A stretch of 64,000 bases of DNA from Labrenzia sp. THAF82 (GCF_009363435.1 NZ_CP045354.1:624001-688000); one strand, 5' to 3'; shown: positions 8,901 to 16,171, counted from the first letter of the stretch. The notes: a model not told the origin generated them from the letters alone. Numbers and translations: made by a program.

Positions 8901-10149
8901 CATTGCACAGATTGTGTGTTGTTGAGAGAGATGCGCCGTACCTTAAGTCGTAGTCGAATGGCATCAAGTTGATGCTCGCACGCGAGAAAATTGCACCGGG
9001 TCTGTCGGAAAAGAGATCGCGCCGGACGTCTTCTAGCCGGTAGCGCTGGTGACGAAGTGCAGCGCGTTGCTGGCGAGCGATCTCTCCAAGAAGCGTCTCA
9101 ATGTCCTTGCTCCAGACATCGCGTATTCGCAGATGGCCTACATTGGAGGCGTTTGACACCATTGAACGTGAGCCAGCACCTAGGCGACCCACCAGGGGCA
9201 TCGCAATCACGACATCGTCCTGTCTCGACTGCATAGCTTCCATCAAGACCATGGCTGCTGTCACAATCTGGTAGGGATTACTCGATAAGATCTCAGATGT
9301 AGCATTGAGCGATTGCAATCGCAGGCCTTCAAGCACTAAGTGAGACCTGACGAAATGCGATTGCCCTCGCTGAACGCCAGCTGCTTCAAAGGGCGCAACT
9401 ATTTCTACCCCGTCTAACAAGTCAAGCCAGTAGTGTCGATCGTTTTTGAATGAGGTGCTGGTCTCATAAGCCTCCTCAATTGCGAGATAAGTCCGATAGT
9501 CGGCTAGGGAAATGTTGGCGTCGCATTCCGTGTCACCACGGCTATATGCCTGGGCTACATGCTTCGCCAGCATGCGACCGGCATATCCGTCCACTACTAC
9601 GTGATGACCAACCTGAACCCAATCTACATAGCGGTCGTCACTCTGGATCAGAGTCCAACGAAACAGCGGATCGTTGGCTAGATCAAAAGGTTTGGCCAGC
9701 AAAGCTTCAATTATATCGACCCTCCGCTGTTCGCAATCAATGCAGTCCCGCAAATCATGCCATGCGATCGGTGTGTCGCGGCGATCGATAAGTGTCTGAT
9801 ACAAGCCTTTATCATCGACACGGATTGCCATATTAAGTGCCGGTGTGCGCGAAATGACCCAGCGCGCCGCAGCACAGAATTGCTCTACATCAAAGGGCGT
9901 CTCAATACGGGTTACTTGGCCAATATTGAAAGTCCTGCCCGTCGCATCGCGAAGATGTTGGAAGTAGACGCCAGCCTGCGCCCTGCTCAAAGGTATGCGC
10001 GTGTTTGTCATTTCTTGAACGGCCGTTTTAGTGTCGTCGGGAAATACTCTTTTTCGCAGGTGAAATTTGCATTCGTTTCTACTAACCGCTTTTTTCGGCT
10101 CGGTTCCTGTGACGTTCGTCATATGAAAAGCGGTTGCGCGGTTGAACAA
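2944..10149 (-). CDS. Dimodular NRPS, EntF/DhbF-like (C-A-T-C-A-T-TE)
   Basis: Non-ribosomal peptide synthetase of 2401 residues (2355 if the internal MTNTRIPLSRAQ start at 10011 is used; neither start has a strong RBS). Domains in order: condensation with HHVVVDG at 182-188; adenylation 1 about 500-1000; carrier with GGHSLL, serine 1054; condensation 2 with HHGAADG at 1242-1248; adenylation 2; carrier serine 2100; thioesterase with GWSFGG, serine 2232. The first C domain resembles EntF/DhbF, with LRHQRY, NLMPFDYDL and NGPVDGIALSIY. Specificity residues read by eye give D-F-W-N-I-G-M-V-H-K for A1 (the threonine code) and D-I-V-Q-L-G-L-I-W-K for A2 (close to the glycine code). The likely product is an aryl- or acyl-capped Thr-Gly unit, possibly a catecholate siderophore, but no dihydroxybenzoate genes lie in the window. 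Confidence 0.93.
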   Translation of the reverse strand: MFNRATAFHMTNVTGTEPKKAVSRNECKFHLRKRVFPDDTKTAVQEMTNTRIPLSRAQAGVYFQHLRDATGRTFNIGQVTRIETPFDVEQFCAAARWVISRTPALNMAIRVDDKGLYQTLIDRRDTPIAWHDLRDCIDCEQRRVDIIEALLAKPFDLANDPLFRWTLIQSDDRYVDWVQVGHHVVVDGYAGRMLAKHVAQAYSRGDTECDANISLADYRTYLAIEEAYETSTSFKNDRHYWLDLLDGVEIVAPFEAAGVQRGQSHFVRSHLVLEGLRLQSLNATSEILSSNPYQIVTAAMVLMEAMQSRQDDVVIAMPLVGRLGAGSRSMVSNASNVGHLRIRDVWSKDIETLLGEIARQQRAALRHQRYRLEDVRRDLFSDRPGAIFSRASINLMPFDYDLRYGASLSTTHNLCNGPVDGIALSIYRETNGALHLDLDGHANAFDRAQLCHYGDQLLHFVEVLSASSASDLPLASLDLLPPSHRHPLVEFNAPDHSIDDGLVPDLFERVARDAPDAIAVICGDERLDYAGLDAASNQLARYLIGLGAGPETVVGICMDRSITMVVAILSVMKSGAAYLPLDPNHPAERLCEMLVDSAALGVLCNTELKSVLGSATRTIIVDAQETAAAISAQSSAPLTNADRLSSLKSDNLAYLIYTSGSTGKPKPVGNTFRNIARLMQETNHWYHFGSNDCWALFHSIAFDFSVWEIWGALLYGGSLVVVSEEDRRSPDRFVELLHREGVTILNQTPSSFYQLTEVLGTHQQCTELSLRCIIFGGEALEPSRLAPWYSLGQSAQLVNMYGITETTVHVTYQPFDAQSISTINDSRIGVVIPDLGVHILDSHLRRVPVGVWGEMYISGAGLARGYVGRSDLTAERFVACPFGVSGERMYRTGDLGRWRADGTIEFGGRADDQVKLRGFRIEPGEIAAVLGAEKGVGQAAVVLREIAGEARLVAYVTAARDGELPGVDDLRKTLSARLPDYMIPSAFVVLEALPLTASGKLDRKALPSPQIVGSGVHEAPSTAHEALLCRLYAELTGAHQVGVQDGFFALGGHSLLAMRLVSQIREETGLEIGLRAVFSHPTVAGLASELDKAERSSLRPVERGSGRDAEGRMTLSFGQERLWALDRLDGGSSQYNIPLMVELDGALDVCALAAAIRALVMRHEPLRTVISVEAGVPVGRLLDEVEIAPLVEVHDLSISPEALQSHLDAVAGHVFDLAGGPSLYGRLLRLGADRHVLALVVHHGAADGRSLAVLFEELSALYCGEGLTDLAWTYSDHAHWQREWLVESGTLERGLSYWRAHLSGAPEVLDLPLDHTRQGDRARHAGYVPVRIDSVLGEQLSSLAGEAGVTLYSVLLGVWGLLLGRLSRQDEVVIGTPVAGRTAPGSEALIGFFVNTMALRLDLSGMPDRDELLSRVHGVVSDGLEHGDTPFEQVVDALDVARSLSQAPVFQAMFAWQSQETAALSLERMTARSLDMGLAQAKFDVTLSLAPQADGSISGALEYDADLFDVETVSGWTVMFERLVLELVKTKEKHPVALLELVGEADLAPLVEFNAPDHSIDDGLVPDLFERVARDAPDAIAVICGDERLDYAGLDAASNQLARYLIGLGAGPETVVGICMDRSITMVVAILSVMKSGAAYLPLDPNHPAERLCEMLVDSAALGVLCNTELKSVLGSATRTIIVDAQETAAAISAQSSAPLTNADRLSSLKSDNLAYLIYTSGSTGKPKPVGNSHGGLAATFVGLERAGVDFAKNDNVLALTTLSFDISVVELIYPIVSGACVTVVSTEQSKDLNSIPDLIAKHGVTVAQATPSMWRTISSNTPKLRLVLCGGEAIDADLANSLRSVGAAVNLYGPTETTIWSTSCHLYDDRIDIGSPLANEQIHILDSHLRRVPVGVWGEMYISGAGLARGYVGRSDLTAERFVACPFGVSGERMYRTGDLGRWRADGTIEFGGRADDQVKLRGFRIEPGEIAAVLGAEKGVGQAAVVLREIAGEARLVAYVTAARDGELPGVDDLRKTLSARLPDYMIPSAFVVLEALPLTASGKLDRKALPSPQIVGSGVHEAPSTAHEALLCRLYAELTGAHQVGVQDGFFALGGHSLLAMRLVSQIREETGLEIGLRAVFSHPTVAGLASELDKAEKGQLPYHPIVPLKQGGDHTPLFCVHPASGIATVYRKLAMTLTCDCPVYGLQARGLESSREKPFETIEQMAACYLAAMRLIQPVGPYRLIGWSFGGRVALEIAQLIETAGEEIEQIILLDSPVAETNHRVAAVTNEDMLKEVARDLGIVIADVALENQRERLFNALIERGDIAQTANVDILDRVVVCLTNSIKMLEAHRLQRLVSPVVYIKASDNKTADLKEKLTEITAGPTTLVPVEATHGQICSNKFSVRIADILNATLR
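3730..4502 (-). repeat. NRPS repeat block A, module 2 copy (773 bp)
   Basis: Encodes the C-terminal third of adenylation domain 2 plus its carrier domain. It appears identical base for base to 6868-7640 in module 1. The match stops abruptly at the start of the substrate-binding core on one side and after the carrier on the other. Confidence 0.85.
4953..5506 (-). repeat. NRPS repeat block B, module 2 copy (554 bp)
   Basis: Encodes the N-terminal part of adenylation domain 2 up to the YTSGSTGKPKPVGN motif. It matches 8139-8692 with one difference seen (ATTAAGTAACG against ATTAGGTAACG). The unmatched 450 bp between blocks A and B here is the glycine-type core. Confidence 0.85.
6868..7640 (-). 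repeat. NRPS repeat block A, module 1 copy (773 bp)
   Basis: Partner of 3730-4502. It encodes the end of adenylation domain 1 and carrier domain 1 (FFALGGHSLLAMRL). Identity between modules at this level points to recent duplication or gene conversion. Confidence 0.85.
8139..8692 (-). repeat. NRPS repeat block B, module 1 copy (554 bp)
   Basis: Partner of 4953-5506. The 498 bp between 7641 and 8138 is the threonine-type core, which is unrelated at DNA level to the core of module 2. Confidence 0.85.
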
Positions 10150-10277
10150 TCCAAATCTGGTCTTCTGATAAGCGAATACGTGTTCGACCCGTGCCCGGAC
10201 CGAAGACTTGTTGGCTCTGTTGCAAAAGTCGACTGATTTTTCGATGAGGCAGCTTTCAACTTTGTTTTGGTGATTTT

Positions 10278-10987
10278 ATGAATGCGTTTAAGGGCCGTCA
10301 TTTCACGGGCGAAGTCGTGTTGTGGGCTGTTCGCTGGTATTGCCGTTACGGGGTCAGTTAGCGGGATCTTGAACAGATGATGGCCGAGCGCGGTGTTCGG
10401 GTCGATCATTCCACGATCTACCGGTGGGTGCAGACCTATGCACCTGAAATGGAAAAACGGTTGCGCTGGCAATGGCGCCGGCCAGTTTCGGGGAGTTGGC
10501 GGGTCGATGAGACCTACATCAAGGTCCGCGGAAAATGGACCTATCTCTACCGGGCGGTGGACAAGTTCGGCAACACCATCGATTTCTATCTCTCGGCCAC
10601 CCGAAACACCAAGGCGGCGAAGCGGTTCCTGGGCAAAACCTTAAGGGGACTGAAAGACTGGGAGAAGCCCCATGCGATCAATACCGATAAGGCTCCCACC
10701 TACGGCGTGGCCATTTCCGAGCTGAAAGCGGAGGGCAAATGCCCACAAGACACTGAGCACCGCCAGGTCAAATATCTAAACAACGTCGTTGAAGCCGATC
10801 ACGGCAAGCTGAAGCAGCTGATCCGGCCGGTGCGCGGGTTCAAAACCCTAAAGTCTGCCTATGCGACCATCAAAGGATTTGAAGTGATGCGTGCCCTGCG
10901 CAAGGGGCAGGCCAGCATCTTCAACTTCACAAATGACATTGTCGGCGAGGCTCTCATCGTCGAACGAGCGTTCGGCATCGGTCCCTG
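10278..10987 (+). pseudogene. IS6-family transposase, amber codon plus IS insertion
   Basis: Reads MNAFKGRHFTGEVVLW...YCRYGVS, then a TAG at 10359-10361 where IS6 relatives have tyrosine (GVSYRDLEQ), then continues in frame through MMAERGVRVDHSTIYRWVQ, WRVDETYIKVRGKW, INTDKAPTY and an HRQVKYLNNVVEADHG stretch. The catalytic D, D and E positions are therefore present after the stop. Translation could restart at the MMAERG codons (10377), giving a protein without its N-terminus. The 3' end is displaced by the IS3-family insertion at 10988; the last 30 or so codons lie beyond 12185. Confidence 0.85.
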
Positions 10988-11058
10988 GGTAATCGTCCCC
11001 AAAAACCAACGGGTTGAAAATTGGACTTCTCCGGCCTTTGATGCGCTTGGAGAACGAC

Positions 11059-11325
11059 ATGAAGAAATCAAGATTTACGGAAAGCCAGATCCTGGCAGTT
11101 TTGAAGCAGGGTGAGAGCGGGGTCCCAGTCGCCGATCTTTGCCGGGAGCACGGGATCAGCAACGCGACGTATTACAACTGGCGTTCCAAATATGGCGGGA
11201 TGGACGCTTCGTTGATGTCTGAGATGAAGGCGATGGCCGAGGAGAACCGCCGACTGAAGAAGATGTATGCCGAGATGGCAATGCAGAACGAACTGCTGAA
11301 GGATGCTCTGGGAAAAAAGCCTTGA
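11059..11325 (+). CDS. IS3-family OrfA (helix-turn-helix, leucine zipper)
   Basis: An 88-residue OrfA starting [19 protein letters not shown], with an HTH of the IS3 type ([18 protein letters not shown]) and a C-terminal heptad stretch ([20 protein letters not shown]) for multimerisation. GGAG lies 8 bases before the ATG. The 3' end contains the slippery run A-AAA-AAG in the OrfA frame (11313-11319), directly followed by the orfA stop. This is the classical arrangement for programmed -1 frameshifting into orfB to make the OrfAB transposase. Confidence 0.92.
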   Translation: MKKSRFTESQILAVLKQGESGVPVADLCREHGISNATYYNWRSKYGGMDASLMSEMKAMAEENRRLKKMYAEMAMQNELLKDALGKKP

Positions 11326-12146
11326 GGCCGTCTCAACGTAGAGAGATGGCCATGAATGCAATCCGTCTGCGTGGCGTGAGCATTGCGCTTGCTTGCCGGA
11401 CTTTCCAGATCAGCGAAAGCTGCTATCGCTATGAACGCAAACTGGGCGACGAGAATGCCGAGATCGCAGACTGGCTGGTGCGGCTGACGACAACACATCG
11501 TACCTGGGGCTTTGGATTGTGTTTCCTTTATTTGCGCAATGTCAAAGGCTTTGCTTGGAACCACAAGCGCGTCCGGCGGATTTATCGTGCTCTGGAGTTA
11601 AACCTGCGCATCAACCCGAAGAAGCGTCTGGTTCGGGAAAAGCCGGAGCCGTTGGTTGTGCCAAACGAGGCAAATGTCACCTGGTCAATGGACTTCATGT
11701 CGGATCAGTTGGCCGATGGGCGTAGCTTCAGGACTCTGAACGTGCTGGACGACTTCAACCGGGAGGGGTTGGGCATTGAAGTAGATGTTTCCATTCCGGC
11801 CCTACGGGTAATCCGCACTCTGGAGCGGATTATCGAATGGCGCGGCCGGCCGTTGAATATTCGGGTGGACAATGGCCCGGAAAACGTCAGTGCCGCACTG
11901 CAGATATGGGCCTCGAGACGAAGCATTGGGCTGGAATACATCCAGCCCGGCAAACCGCAACAGAACGCCTATATCGAGCGCTACAACCGAACCGTCCGCC
12001 ATGAATGGCTCGGACAATACATATTCAACACGATCAAGGAGGCACAGGATCACGCCACACGCTGGCTATGGACATACAACAATGAGCGGCCAAATATGGC
12101 CATCGGCGGCGTTACGCCGAAAATGAAACTGACAGCTGCAGCCTGA
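11322..12146 (+). CDS. IS3-family OrfB transposase (rve/DDE domain)
   Basis: A 274-residue integrase-core protein in the -1 frame relative to orfA. Visible motifs: [14 protein letters not shown] (HTH_21-like), [10 protein letters not shown] (first D), [11 protein letters not shown] (second D), [15 protein letters not shown] (catalytic E) and the [16 protein letters not shown] tail found in IS3 transposases. It probably acts as a C-terminal extension of OrfA after frameshifting. The same protein, with few changes, is encoded at 16172-16996 and 49081-49905. Confidence 0.93.
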   Translation: MRPSQRREMAMNAIRLRGVSIALACRTFQISESCYRYERKLGDENAEIADWLVRLTTTHRTWGFGLCFLYLRNVKGFAWNHKRVRRIYRALELNLRINPKKRLVREKPEPLVVPNEANVTWSMDFMSDQLADGRSFRTLNVLDDFNREGLGIEVDVSIPALRVIRTLERIIEWRGRPLNIRVDNGPENVSAALQIWASRRSIGLEYIQPGKPQQNAYIERYNRTVRHEWLGQYIFNTIKEAQDHATRWLWTYNNERPNMAIGGVTPKMKLTAAA

Positions 12147-12452
12147 AGTCCAGTTATCGACCCCGCGAAAAATGGGATGATTACCCCTGTGCTCTGGCTG
12201 AAGCGATGACCATGCTTGAAAACCATCTTCAAGATGCCGAAGCTTGAACTGGAGTGCCGGGAAAGGTCGAGATCTGTCGGGACGCAATGTTTGCAACAGG
12301 GCCGTGAATTTAACCCTTGGTCCGGATTTACGGGGCAAAGTCAGCAATTTCGTATCAAATGACATAGAGGACACTATTCAATGTATGAGAGTAGTTAGCT
12401 ATCATTTAACGAACACTTATCGGAATACCGAATATGACGGGAGGAGAAAATA

Positions 12453-13031
12453 ATGACTGATAATAGCATTCAAACGAATCAATCTGTTCATAATTTGCAG
12501 CCACAAAATCAACACGGTTTGGCTGTTCCTCAAACAAGAAAAAATTCAATCTTAAAAATAATATCCTTTTTCAAAGAAAAAGGCAGTTCGATTATTTTAG
12601 GGCTCAAGACGTTTGCGGGGCGACGAGTGTTTTTTTTCAACCGGCATTCACGCCGCATTGACCCACGGGCTGAATCTCGGGCGCCCGAATTCCGTCAGGC
12701 CAATGGAACTGTTCAACGCAATGCCCGAACTGATAGCACAGCTCAAGGTTCCGTATCAAATTTACCTGAGGCTACGTTTTATTTCACGCTTCTTGAAGAC
12801 ATTCCTAGAGAAAGACGAATTAATCTGAACTTGAATAGATTTTGTGAGTTAGAAAGAAATCGGACAAAAGAGAAAAATTACAAAATAAAGCATGAAAATG
12901 TCTATTACGCTGATAGGGCTGGGTCGGAGCATGGTGCCGACGATAACGCGATAGTTATGTTCAATGACACTCCAGTTGCTTCAGTTGTGGAGAATCAAGT
13001 CCCGATGGCTGTTAAAGCCAACGAGTGTTGA
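12453..13031 (+). CDS. Effector-like protein of unknown function with an octa-T tract
   Basis: Not recognised. A strong RBS (GGGAGGAGAAAATA) precedes the ATG. The first 40 residues are rich in N, Q and S (MTDNSIQTNQSVHNLQPQNQ), as in many type III/IV secreted effectors, followed by the basic/hydrophobic stretch KNSILKIISFFKEKGSS. At 12630-12637 eight consecutive T occur. The annotated frame (192 residues) becomes arginine-rich after the tract, whereas the neighbouring frame, open from 12613 to 12828, reads like a normal protein (GIHAALTHGLNLGRPNSV, ELIAQLKVPYQIYLRLR). The functional product may thus be the fused frame of about 125 residues, made by slippage or repaired by one base. IS6 elements flank it on both sides. 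Secretion is inference. Confidence 0.5.
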   Translation: MTDNSIQTNQSVHNLQPQNQHGLAVPQTRKNSILKIISFFKEKGSSIILGLKTFAGRRVFFFNRHSRRIDPRAESRAPEFRQANGTVQRNARTDSTAQGSVSNLPEATFYFTLLEDIPRERRINLNLNRFCELERNRTKEKNYKIKHENVYYADRAGSEHGADDNAIVMFNDTPVASVVENQVPMAVKANEC

Positions 13032-13111
13032 TCAGAACGGGATTGCCAAGTTCGGGAGGGTTGAAAGTACGTGTAAAATGTTCACATCCGGTGGAAGCCC
13101 ACAGAAAAAAG

Positions 13112-13142
13112 ACGCCCGCTCCTCGTGAGCGGGCGTTTTTTT
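13112..13142 (+). terminator. Rho-independent terminator after the effector-like gene
   Basis: Stem ACGCCCGCTC/GAGCGGGCGT with CTCGT loop followed by seven T, and a preceding A-run that would also let it act on the other strand. The stem is the same as that of the repeated structured element described at 44961 and elsewhere, so this may be a leftover of that family. Confidence 0.85.
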
Positions 13143-13165
13143 CCCTACAGCGACGGGGCCCTCAC

Positions 13166-14054
13166 GGCCCTATTGCAAACATTGCGTCCCGACAGATCTC
13201 GACCTTTCCCGGCACTCCAGTTCAAGCTTCGGCATCTTGAAGATGGTTTTCAAGCATGGTCATCGCTTCGGCCAGAGCACAGGGACCGATGCCGAACGCT
13301 CGTTCGACGATGCGAGCCTCGCCGACAATGTCATTTGTGAAGTTGAAGATGCTGGCCTGCCCCTTGCGCAGGGCACGCATCACTTCAAATCCTTTGATGG
13401 TCGCATAGGCAGACTTTAGGGTTTTGAACCCGTGCACCGGCCGGATCAGCTGCTTCAGCTTGCCGTGATCGGCTTCAACGACGTTGTTTAGATATTTGAC
13501 CTGGCGGTGCTCAGTGTCTTGTGGGCATTTGCCCTCCGCTTTCAGCTCGGAAATGGCCACGCCGTAGGTGGGAGCCTTATCGGTATTGATCGCATGGGGC
13601 TTCTCCCAGTCTTTCAGTCCCCTTAAGGTTTTGCCCAGGAACCGCTTCGCCGCCTTGGTGTTTCGGGTGGCCGAGAGATAGAAATCGATGGTGTTGCCGA
13701 ACTTGTCCACCGCCCGGTAGAGATAGGTCCATTTTCCGCGGACCTTGATGTAGGTCTCATCGACCCGCCAACTCCCCGAAACTGGCCAGCGCCATTGCCA
13801 GCGCAACCGTTTTTCCATTTCAGGTGCATAGGTCTGCACCCACCGGTAGATCGTGGAATGATCGACCCGAACACCGCGCTCGGCCATCATCTGTTCAAGA
13901 TCCCGCTAACTGACCCCGTAACGGCAATACCAGCGAACAGCCCACAACACGACTTCGCCCGTGAAATGACGGCCCTTAAACGCATTCATAAAATCACCAA
14001 AACAAAGTTGAAAGCTGCCTCATCGAAAAATCAGTCGACTTTTGCAACAGAGCC
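13166..14054 (-). mobile_element. IS6-family element, second copy (889 bp)
   Basis: Ends GGCCCTATTGCAAAC (left) and the complement of GGCTCTGTTGCAAAAG (right). It is the inverted partner of the element at 10213-12303, so the 12304-13165 segment with the effector-like gene is bracketed by inverted IS6 copies. No 8-bp target duplication is seen (GCCCTCAC against GCGTGGAG). Its right end truncates a resolvase gene at 14055. Confidence 0.88.
13222..13989 (-). pseudogene. IS6-family transposase with amber codon 28
   Basis: Full-length frame from the ATG at 13989, interrupted by TAG at 13906-13908 in GVS-stop-RDLEQ. The downstream 222 codons from MMAERG are open and keep WRVDETYIK, TDKAPTYG and the C-terminal region ERAFGIGPCALAEAMTMLENHLQ. 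The identical nonsense codon in both copies means it arose before the element duplicated. Either the shortened protein works, or transposase was supplied by another copy. Confidence 0.85.
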
Positions 14055-14221
14055 GCGTGGAGGAACTGGATGATCGTCTCCAATTCACCGCGGCCGTCTC
14101 GCGAGGAACCGGATCCGGTTTCCGAGCGGATGACTTCGCAGCCGGCGGCTTTCAAACGCTCCTTTTGGATTTCGAGATTTTGATCGGAGGAGCTGGCGCG
14201 GGCATATCCGATGCGAGCCAT
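14055..14221 (-). pseudogene. Serine recombinase (Tn3-type resolvase), N-terminal fragment
   Basis: Reads MARIGYARASSSDQNLEIQK then LKAAGCEVIRSETGSGSSRDGRGELETIIQFL. The YARASSSDQN motif includes the catalytic serine region of resolvase/invertase proteins. After about 56 residues it is cut by the IS6 end at 14054. It differs from the other resolvase family in the window (18583, 41043). A TGTGACA...TGTCACA inverted repeat at 14288-14310 upstream may be part of its res site. Confidence 0.8.
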
Positions 14222-14337
14222 GGAGAAGCCGTCACATTAGGGTGATTACCCTCGTGTAACGTCACTTAATACGGAATACCAATCATTTGTGACATCGTTT
14301 GCGTGTCACATTGGATTGTCACTGATGGGTACACCTA

Positions 14338-14364
14338 AAAGCGACACCTGTTCAGGTGTCGCTT
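14338..14364. terminator. Perfect hairpin, probable bidirectional terminator
   Basis: AAAGCGACACCTG TT CAGGTGTCGCTTT: a 13-bp perfect stem with a 2-base loop, bordered by A and T runs. It lies between the resolvase fragment and the 3' end of the RhoGAP-like gene and could end transcription from both sides. Confidence 0.75.
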
Positions 14365-14471
14365 TGCAGTTATGTATCGACCCAGCAGAAGCTGCTCAGG
14401 TTGGGGTCCGGTTATATCAACCTGTCGACGTCGATATTTTTAGTTGCTTCCGCAACAAGCTGATCAAATTC

Positions 14472-15755
14472 TTAATCATTTGTCTTATTGGGAGTATTCA
14501 AAGCCACAAGCGCATCAAGTACCGCCACATCGTGATGATCGTCTTTCGGGTCCCAGTTATCCACGAGCTCTTTCAGTTCCGCCAGATCTTGATCTTGGTT
14601 GATTTCAAAGTCAGACCGGCTCGACTGCCCACCATAGAGGTGGGTATTCGGATTCACGGCCACAATCTGCCTGAGACGCTGGATGTCCACAGTCGCCCGC
14701 GAATGCACGCTAGAGTCCCGCGACTCGGAAAGACTGTTTCTTGATAAGCCCCCCCTCTCTGAGGTTAGGTCCCCGTTAGTAGTTACCTCATCACGACCAA
14801 TTGGTATGTTGTTTACATCTAGCGCATCCATGTCTGCTGCGACAGTTGGATTACCGATGTAGTGTTTCACTAATTCAGATATGAAAGTCTCACGCTCTGC
14901 GGCATTTGCTATGCAATATGGCCCAAAAAGAGTTGGATTGAACATCCTTCCCATATTGTGGCCCATGAGGTTTTTGTCTGTGTGCGAAACAACCGACTTC
15001 ATTACCTTCAAGTGCAACTGCAATTGGGGCGGTAAACTCTCAAACGCTCCGAATTTTCCGAAATGAAAAAACTCTTCGGGCTTCCCATTCTCAGAAATCC
15101 AAGTTTCATATTCAGCTGACTTTTTAGCCATATAGTTTCGAACGCTTTTACTCGTGTGATCTTTACCAAAGCGAAGATACAAATTACTCATATCTGTCGC
15201 CTTCAACACATCCCAGTTGACCTGGTAGCGATCACCACCGATCATATGCTCCAAAATATTCATATTGTCTGTTAGACCCGGCACTCTAAAAACGCCAACT
15301 TCCTCCAGACGGTTACCTGTACCCTCTTTCTCAAATGAGGCAGCTATCTGCTGCATGGCCGTCAGCGCCTTGGTGACATCTATATTTTTTTGAAGCTGCA
15401 TGCTATTGCTATAAACAGCATTTTGAATTTTCTGCACAGTCAATGGACGCCACCGCAAGCTGAAACGCGAATAGCAAGTTTTGTTATAAATTTGTGCGCC
15501 AACATCGGGGCCGTAGATATCTGCGAGAAAGCTACGGAACCTCATCCGGACCGTTTTGTTTTCACTATTTCGCGTTGAACTTGATAGAGACCTGATCCAG
15601 CTAACTGCCCTGCCAAGGAAAGACTTAGTTGACCTGACTTTATCAATATAAAGATCACCAGCTGCATTCAAGCGGACCGTATTCTTCTTGGGATTTTCAA
15701 CGCGCTCCCGATTGGCGAGTACAATATTTCCGAAATTTTCGAAACTTATGGGCAT
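14472..15755 (-). CDS. Effector-like protein with a eukaryotic-type RhoGAP domain
   Basis: A 427-residue protein with AGGTGA six bases before the ATG. Residues about 140-300 carry the hallmarks of the eukaryotic RhoGAP fold: GVFRVPG at 154-160 (family G-[IV]-[FY]-R-x-x-G, R157 as arginine finger), LPPQLQLHLKVMKSVVSHT at 241-259 (family LPxxN..L..L..L..V) and KNLMGHNMGRMFNPTLFGP at 261-279 (family N-KM-xxxNLA-x-x-F-GP-T-L). Such domains stimulate GTP hydrolysis by Rho, Rac and Cdc42 in eukaryotic cells, so a secreted effector acting in a host is the natural inference. The N-terminal 130 residues and the acidic, serine-rich C-terminal 125 are unrecognised. No signal peptide or secretion apparatus specific to it is seen. 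GC content is lower than in the NRPS region. The arginine finger and the buried asparagine (N267) are retained. Confidence 0.75.
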   Translation of the reverse strand: MPISFENFGNIVLANRERVENPKKNTVRLNAAGDLYIDKVRSTKSFLGRAVSWIRSLSSSTRNSENKTVRMRFRSFLADIYGPDVGAQIYNKTCYSRFSLRWRPLTVQKIQNAVYSNSMQLQKNIDVTKALTAMQQIAASFEKEGTGNRLEEVGVFRVPGLTDNMNILEHMIGGDRYQVNWDVLKATDMSNLYLRFGKDHTSKSVRNYMAKKSAEYETWISENGKPEEFFHFGKFGAFESLPPQLQLHLKVMKSVVSHTDKNLMGHNMGRMFNPTLFGPYCIANAAERETFISELVKHYIGNPTVAADMDALDVNNIPIGRDEVTTNGDLTSERGGLSRNSLSESRDSSVHSRATVDIQRLRQIVAVNPNTHLYGGQSSRSDFEINQDQDLAELKELVDNWDPKDDHHDVAVLDALVALNTPNKTND

Positions 15756-15901
15756 AATTCACCTACTATCAGCGGTCGGGATATCTATAAATCTGACAAA
15801 AGATCAAACACCAATTTTTGTTTTCTGTCTGTGTTGTTTGGTTCACTATAAGCGTGCTTTTCGAGACGCGTTGCCGTGGTCTCTTGCCCGGACTTTGAAG
15901 A

Positions 15902-16132
15902 TCATTTTCGCTGTTGCGCTTTGGCCAGGAGTATGGCGATGCTGTCTGCGGAGAATTTGTATTTTTTCCGGTTGGACAGGCGCTCGACATTGACCGGATA
16001 TTTGGGCCGTCTGGGTTCCAGAACGATGATGCGGAAGCGTTCTCCGCGATCCTCAAATTCCTCTCCTAAGTCTGAGGGCTTCAATCCATATGGAGGTGCG
16101 AGAACTTCAAACAGAGCTTTGCCCGGTGGCTT
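15902..16132 (-). pseudogene. C-terminal fragment of an unidentified protein, cut by an IS3 element
   Basis: About 75 codons ending KYKFSADSIAILLAKAQQRK, with FEDRGERFRIIVLEPRRPKYPVNVERL in the middle. The start has been removed by the IS end at 16133; the ATG that opens the frame lies inside the IS terminus and is coincidental. I do not recognise the family. The compact, charged C-terminus and good codon use suggest a small plasmid gene. Confidence 0.45.
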
Positions 16133-16171
16133 GGTAATCATCCCATTTTTCGCGGGGTCGATAACTGGACT

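Larger units (their letters stand above)
10988..12185 (+). mobile_element. IS3-family (IS407-like) element, intact copy with 4-bp duplication
   Basis: 1198 bp from GGTAATCGTCCCC to GGGATGATTACC, flanked by CCTG on both sides (10984-10987 and 12186-12189). The uninterrupted site GTCCCTGTGCTC can be read in the second IS6 copy, so insertion with a 4-bp target duplication is shown directly. It carries orfA and orfB with a frameshift signal and looks transposition-competent. Confidence 0.92.
10213..12303 (+). mobile_element. IS6-family element (889 bp) interrupted by an IS3-family element
   Basis: Outer ends are GGCTCTGTTGCAAAAG (left) and the complement of GGCCCTGTTGCAAAC (right), typical IS6-type inverted ends. 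Without the 1198-bp IS3 insertion and its 4-bp duplication it measures 889 bp, exactly like the copy at 13166-14054. No 8-bp target duplication is seen (GACTTGTT against GTGAATTT), as expected for an element whose flanks were separated by later recombination. It cuts off the sequence upstream of the NRPS gene. Confidence 0.85.
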
